Below are positions 62,512 through 64,000 of a DNA stretch of 64,000 nt, piece by piece. Location of the stretch: positions 15,500,001 through 15,564,000 of the forward strand of contig OZ316891.1 of NCBI GenBank assembly GCA_973895155.1, given 5' to 3'. Source of the DNA: Marsupella aquatica. Its lineage: Eukaryota; Marchantiophyta. The notes below the pieces were generated by a model. It was not told where the DNA came from. It ran no database searches and worked only from the letters and a program-made list of their open reading frames with translations. The position numbers and the translations under genes were made by a program. Position 1 is the stretch's first letter; each line of letters starts with the position of its first letter.

Positions 62512-64000
62512 AGTGGTATCAGAGCATGCCTGGGAGGTGACGAGGTTTTTTCGTGACAGGTTTTTTCCAGCGTTCATTGTCGATGGTACATTCAGAGTTT
62601 CGTCGCATGAAACTTGAATGTGTGTGGCTGTGCAGATAGGTTAGTGAGAGGGCTTTCTAACGGTGGTTAGAACTCGCTGATCGGTATCCGTGGTGCAGAG
62701 GAATCGAAGTTTGTGTTGTTCAGGTTTTATTCGTGTTCGACGGTTTTTCGGGGGAGAGACCAGAGTTTGTGTTTTCAACAGTGTGAGCTGTGCAGTGCGG
62801 GAGGCGTCGCATGTTGTAGCTCAAGTTGAAGGTTGAAACAAGCTGATCGTTTTGGTAGTTGATTTGTTACCGAGTTGTTACCGAGTGCGACGTGACGAGT
62901 GACGGAGGCGTTCAGGTTTTTTTCACAAGCTATGGAGCTTGTTCTCATCTGAACCGGGTTTCTCTTTGTGACGTCTGACTCGGTGGAAGAAACGCGAAGT
63001 GCTACGGCTCAACGGTTTGATCGCGGCGAAGCGGTCGTTTTGAGTCCGAGATTGGCACTTGACGCGGAGTGAGTGTGATGCAGCGAATTTTTTTTTCTCT
63101 GCTGGAGCTGTAGACTGTGCTGGTGCAATTCGGCAACATTTCCCGTCGGCGGCGTTCATTTTACTCGTGAGAAGCAGCGACGTTCAAGGTGTGTAAACGG
63201 CTTTTTTGTTTTAAAGTCAAATCTTGGCTTTGGTTAGGGCCACTTTTAGTGTGTATACACACCCTCCCGGCCCTTGGTCCCCCATCGTTTCCCCTTGTAC
63301 GCCCGACCCCCCCCCGCACCTTGTTTTCCCCTCATCCTTCAGCCGCGGCGACGAGCTGCGCAACACTGGCCGGCGCTTTTTGCGTGCTCGTATGCCCTCC
63401 GCCATACTGTGTCGGTCGCTACCGCGGCACCGCCCTGTCATCGTATGCCCAGCCCTCTGCGGCTCTACGTCGCTTGTACGCGGCTGTACCCTCGTCCCGC
63501 CCCGATGCCGACCATACGCCCTTCGTACCCCCGGCCCTTTACGGGGTATTTTAGGCTTTAAGGGGCTTAAGCACCCCCTTTAGTACCCATTTTTAGCCTT
63601 TTTTCCCTCTCATTAGTTTGTCCCATGTGCCGGGACCTGCCGCCATCCGTTTTAATCACTTGGACAGGGGGAACTGCCCCCTGTGAGACCTGCTGTACTG
63701 TGCGGGAATATTCCCGAAAAACAGAAAGCTGTTTTTCGGCCGTCCGACAAAGATTCCGTCCGCCAAACGATAACTTTTTTGGTTCTTTTTCGGTGAGGAC
63801 GTTACCACTGGAGTTAGCAACGCGGCGCACCGATCACATCGCGATTCCGACGATGGGTTGTACTGGGTATTTTGGTTATTCTCTGAGGTGGTCAAAACGG
63901 GGGAGTTTCCCAAGGTTTTACCCACCCCAACCAAAATTTGAATAACTTTTCCGTCGAATTTTGATTTTGATTTTGGCTTTTAGTATTGGACTCCTAGCTT
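62512..64000 (+). mobile_element. Internal leader of the LTR retrotransposon (continues beyond window)
   Basis: Follows the 5' LTR. About 1.5 kb without a gag or pol frame, G/C-rich with CCCC runs near 63,300. The short LTR and initiator-Met primer site would suit Ty1/copia, but no coding domain is inside the window, so the superfamily is inferred. Frames at 63,189-63,583 overlap each other and are compositional. Confidence 0.75.
62514..62525 (+). other. Primer-binding site complementary to initiator tRNA-Met
   Basis: TGGTATCAGAGC, two bases after the LTR end, is the standard plant LTR-retrotransposon primer-binding site for the 3' end of tRNA-iMet. Confidence 0.95.

Noticed and set aside
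63189-63583. Three overlapping plus-strand frames in the retrotransposon leader
   Set aside because: Mutually overlapping in C-rich DNA, with no gag-like zinc knuckle or capsid features.

Overview
This is nuclear DNA of a plant, probably from a lineage with swimming sperm (bryophyte, lycophyte, fern, cycad/Ginkgo or charophyte-grade alga). The evidence is a spliced axonemal dynein heavy chain, a gene class absent from flowering plants, next to plant-type oligopeptide transporters, a plant-type mitochondrial phosphate carrier, a plant-type pseudouridine kinase and an ALBA protein. Plant TTTAGGG-like telomeric motifs and plant transposon families are also present. I cannot name the species.

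Layout. Bases 1-13,707 (minus): 5' two-fifths of an inner-arm-type dynein heavy chain, running off the left edge at the start of AAA2; a Helitron-like insert lies in the intron that splits the AAA1 Walker A motif. Bases 16,725-20,847 and 25,379-29,101 (plus): two intact tandem six-exon OPT oligopeptide transporter genes. Bases 31,283-34,599 (minus): mitochondrial phosphate carrier (MPT1/PHT3;3 type). Bases 35.2-43.5 kb: a transposon nest (pogo-like DNA element with a CENP-B-type HTH fossil, an LTR carrying a MITE, a dead LINE interrupted by a solo LTR). Bases 46,576-49,533 (minus): PfkB-family pseudouridine kinase. Bases 55,657-57,773 (minus): ALBA nucleic-acid-binding protein. Bases 60,644-61,651 (plus): Harbinger-associated Myb/NAM-associated-domain ORF with two nonsense codons. 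Bases 62,170-64,000 (plus): 5' LTR, primer-binding site and leader of an LTR retrotransposon that leaves the window.

The genes look like unrelated housekeeping or motility functions, not a pathway cluster; the only functional grouping is the OPT tandem pair. Exon boundaries were placed by GT/AG sites, reading-phase agreement and family conservation; they were not checked with transcripts. The rest is repeat-rich intergenic DNA: decayed minisatellites, one AAAAGATGTC-type repeat found at three loci, and four copies of one 342-bp LTR family. I found no bacterial-type system, CRISPR array, rRNA or tRNA gene, and no convincing new multi-gene system.
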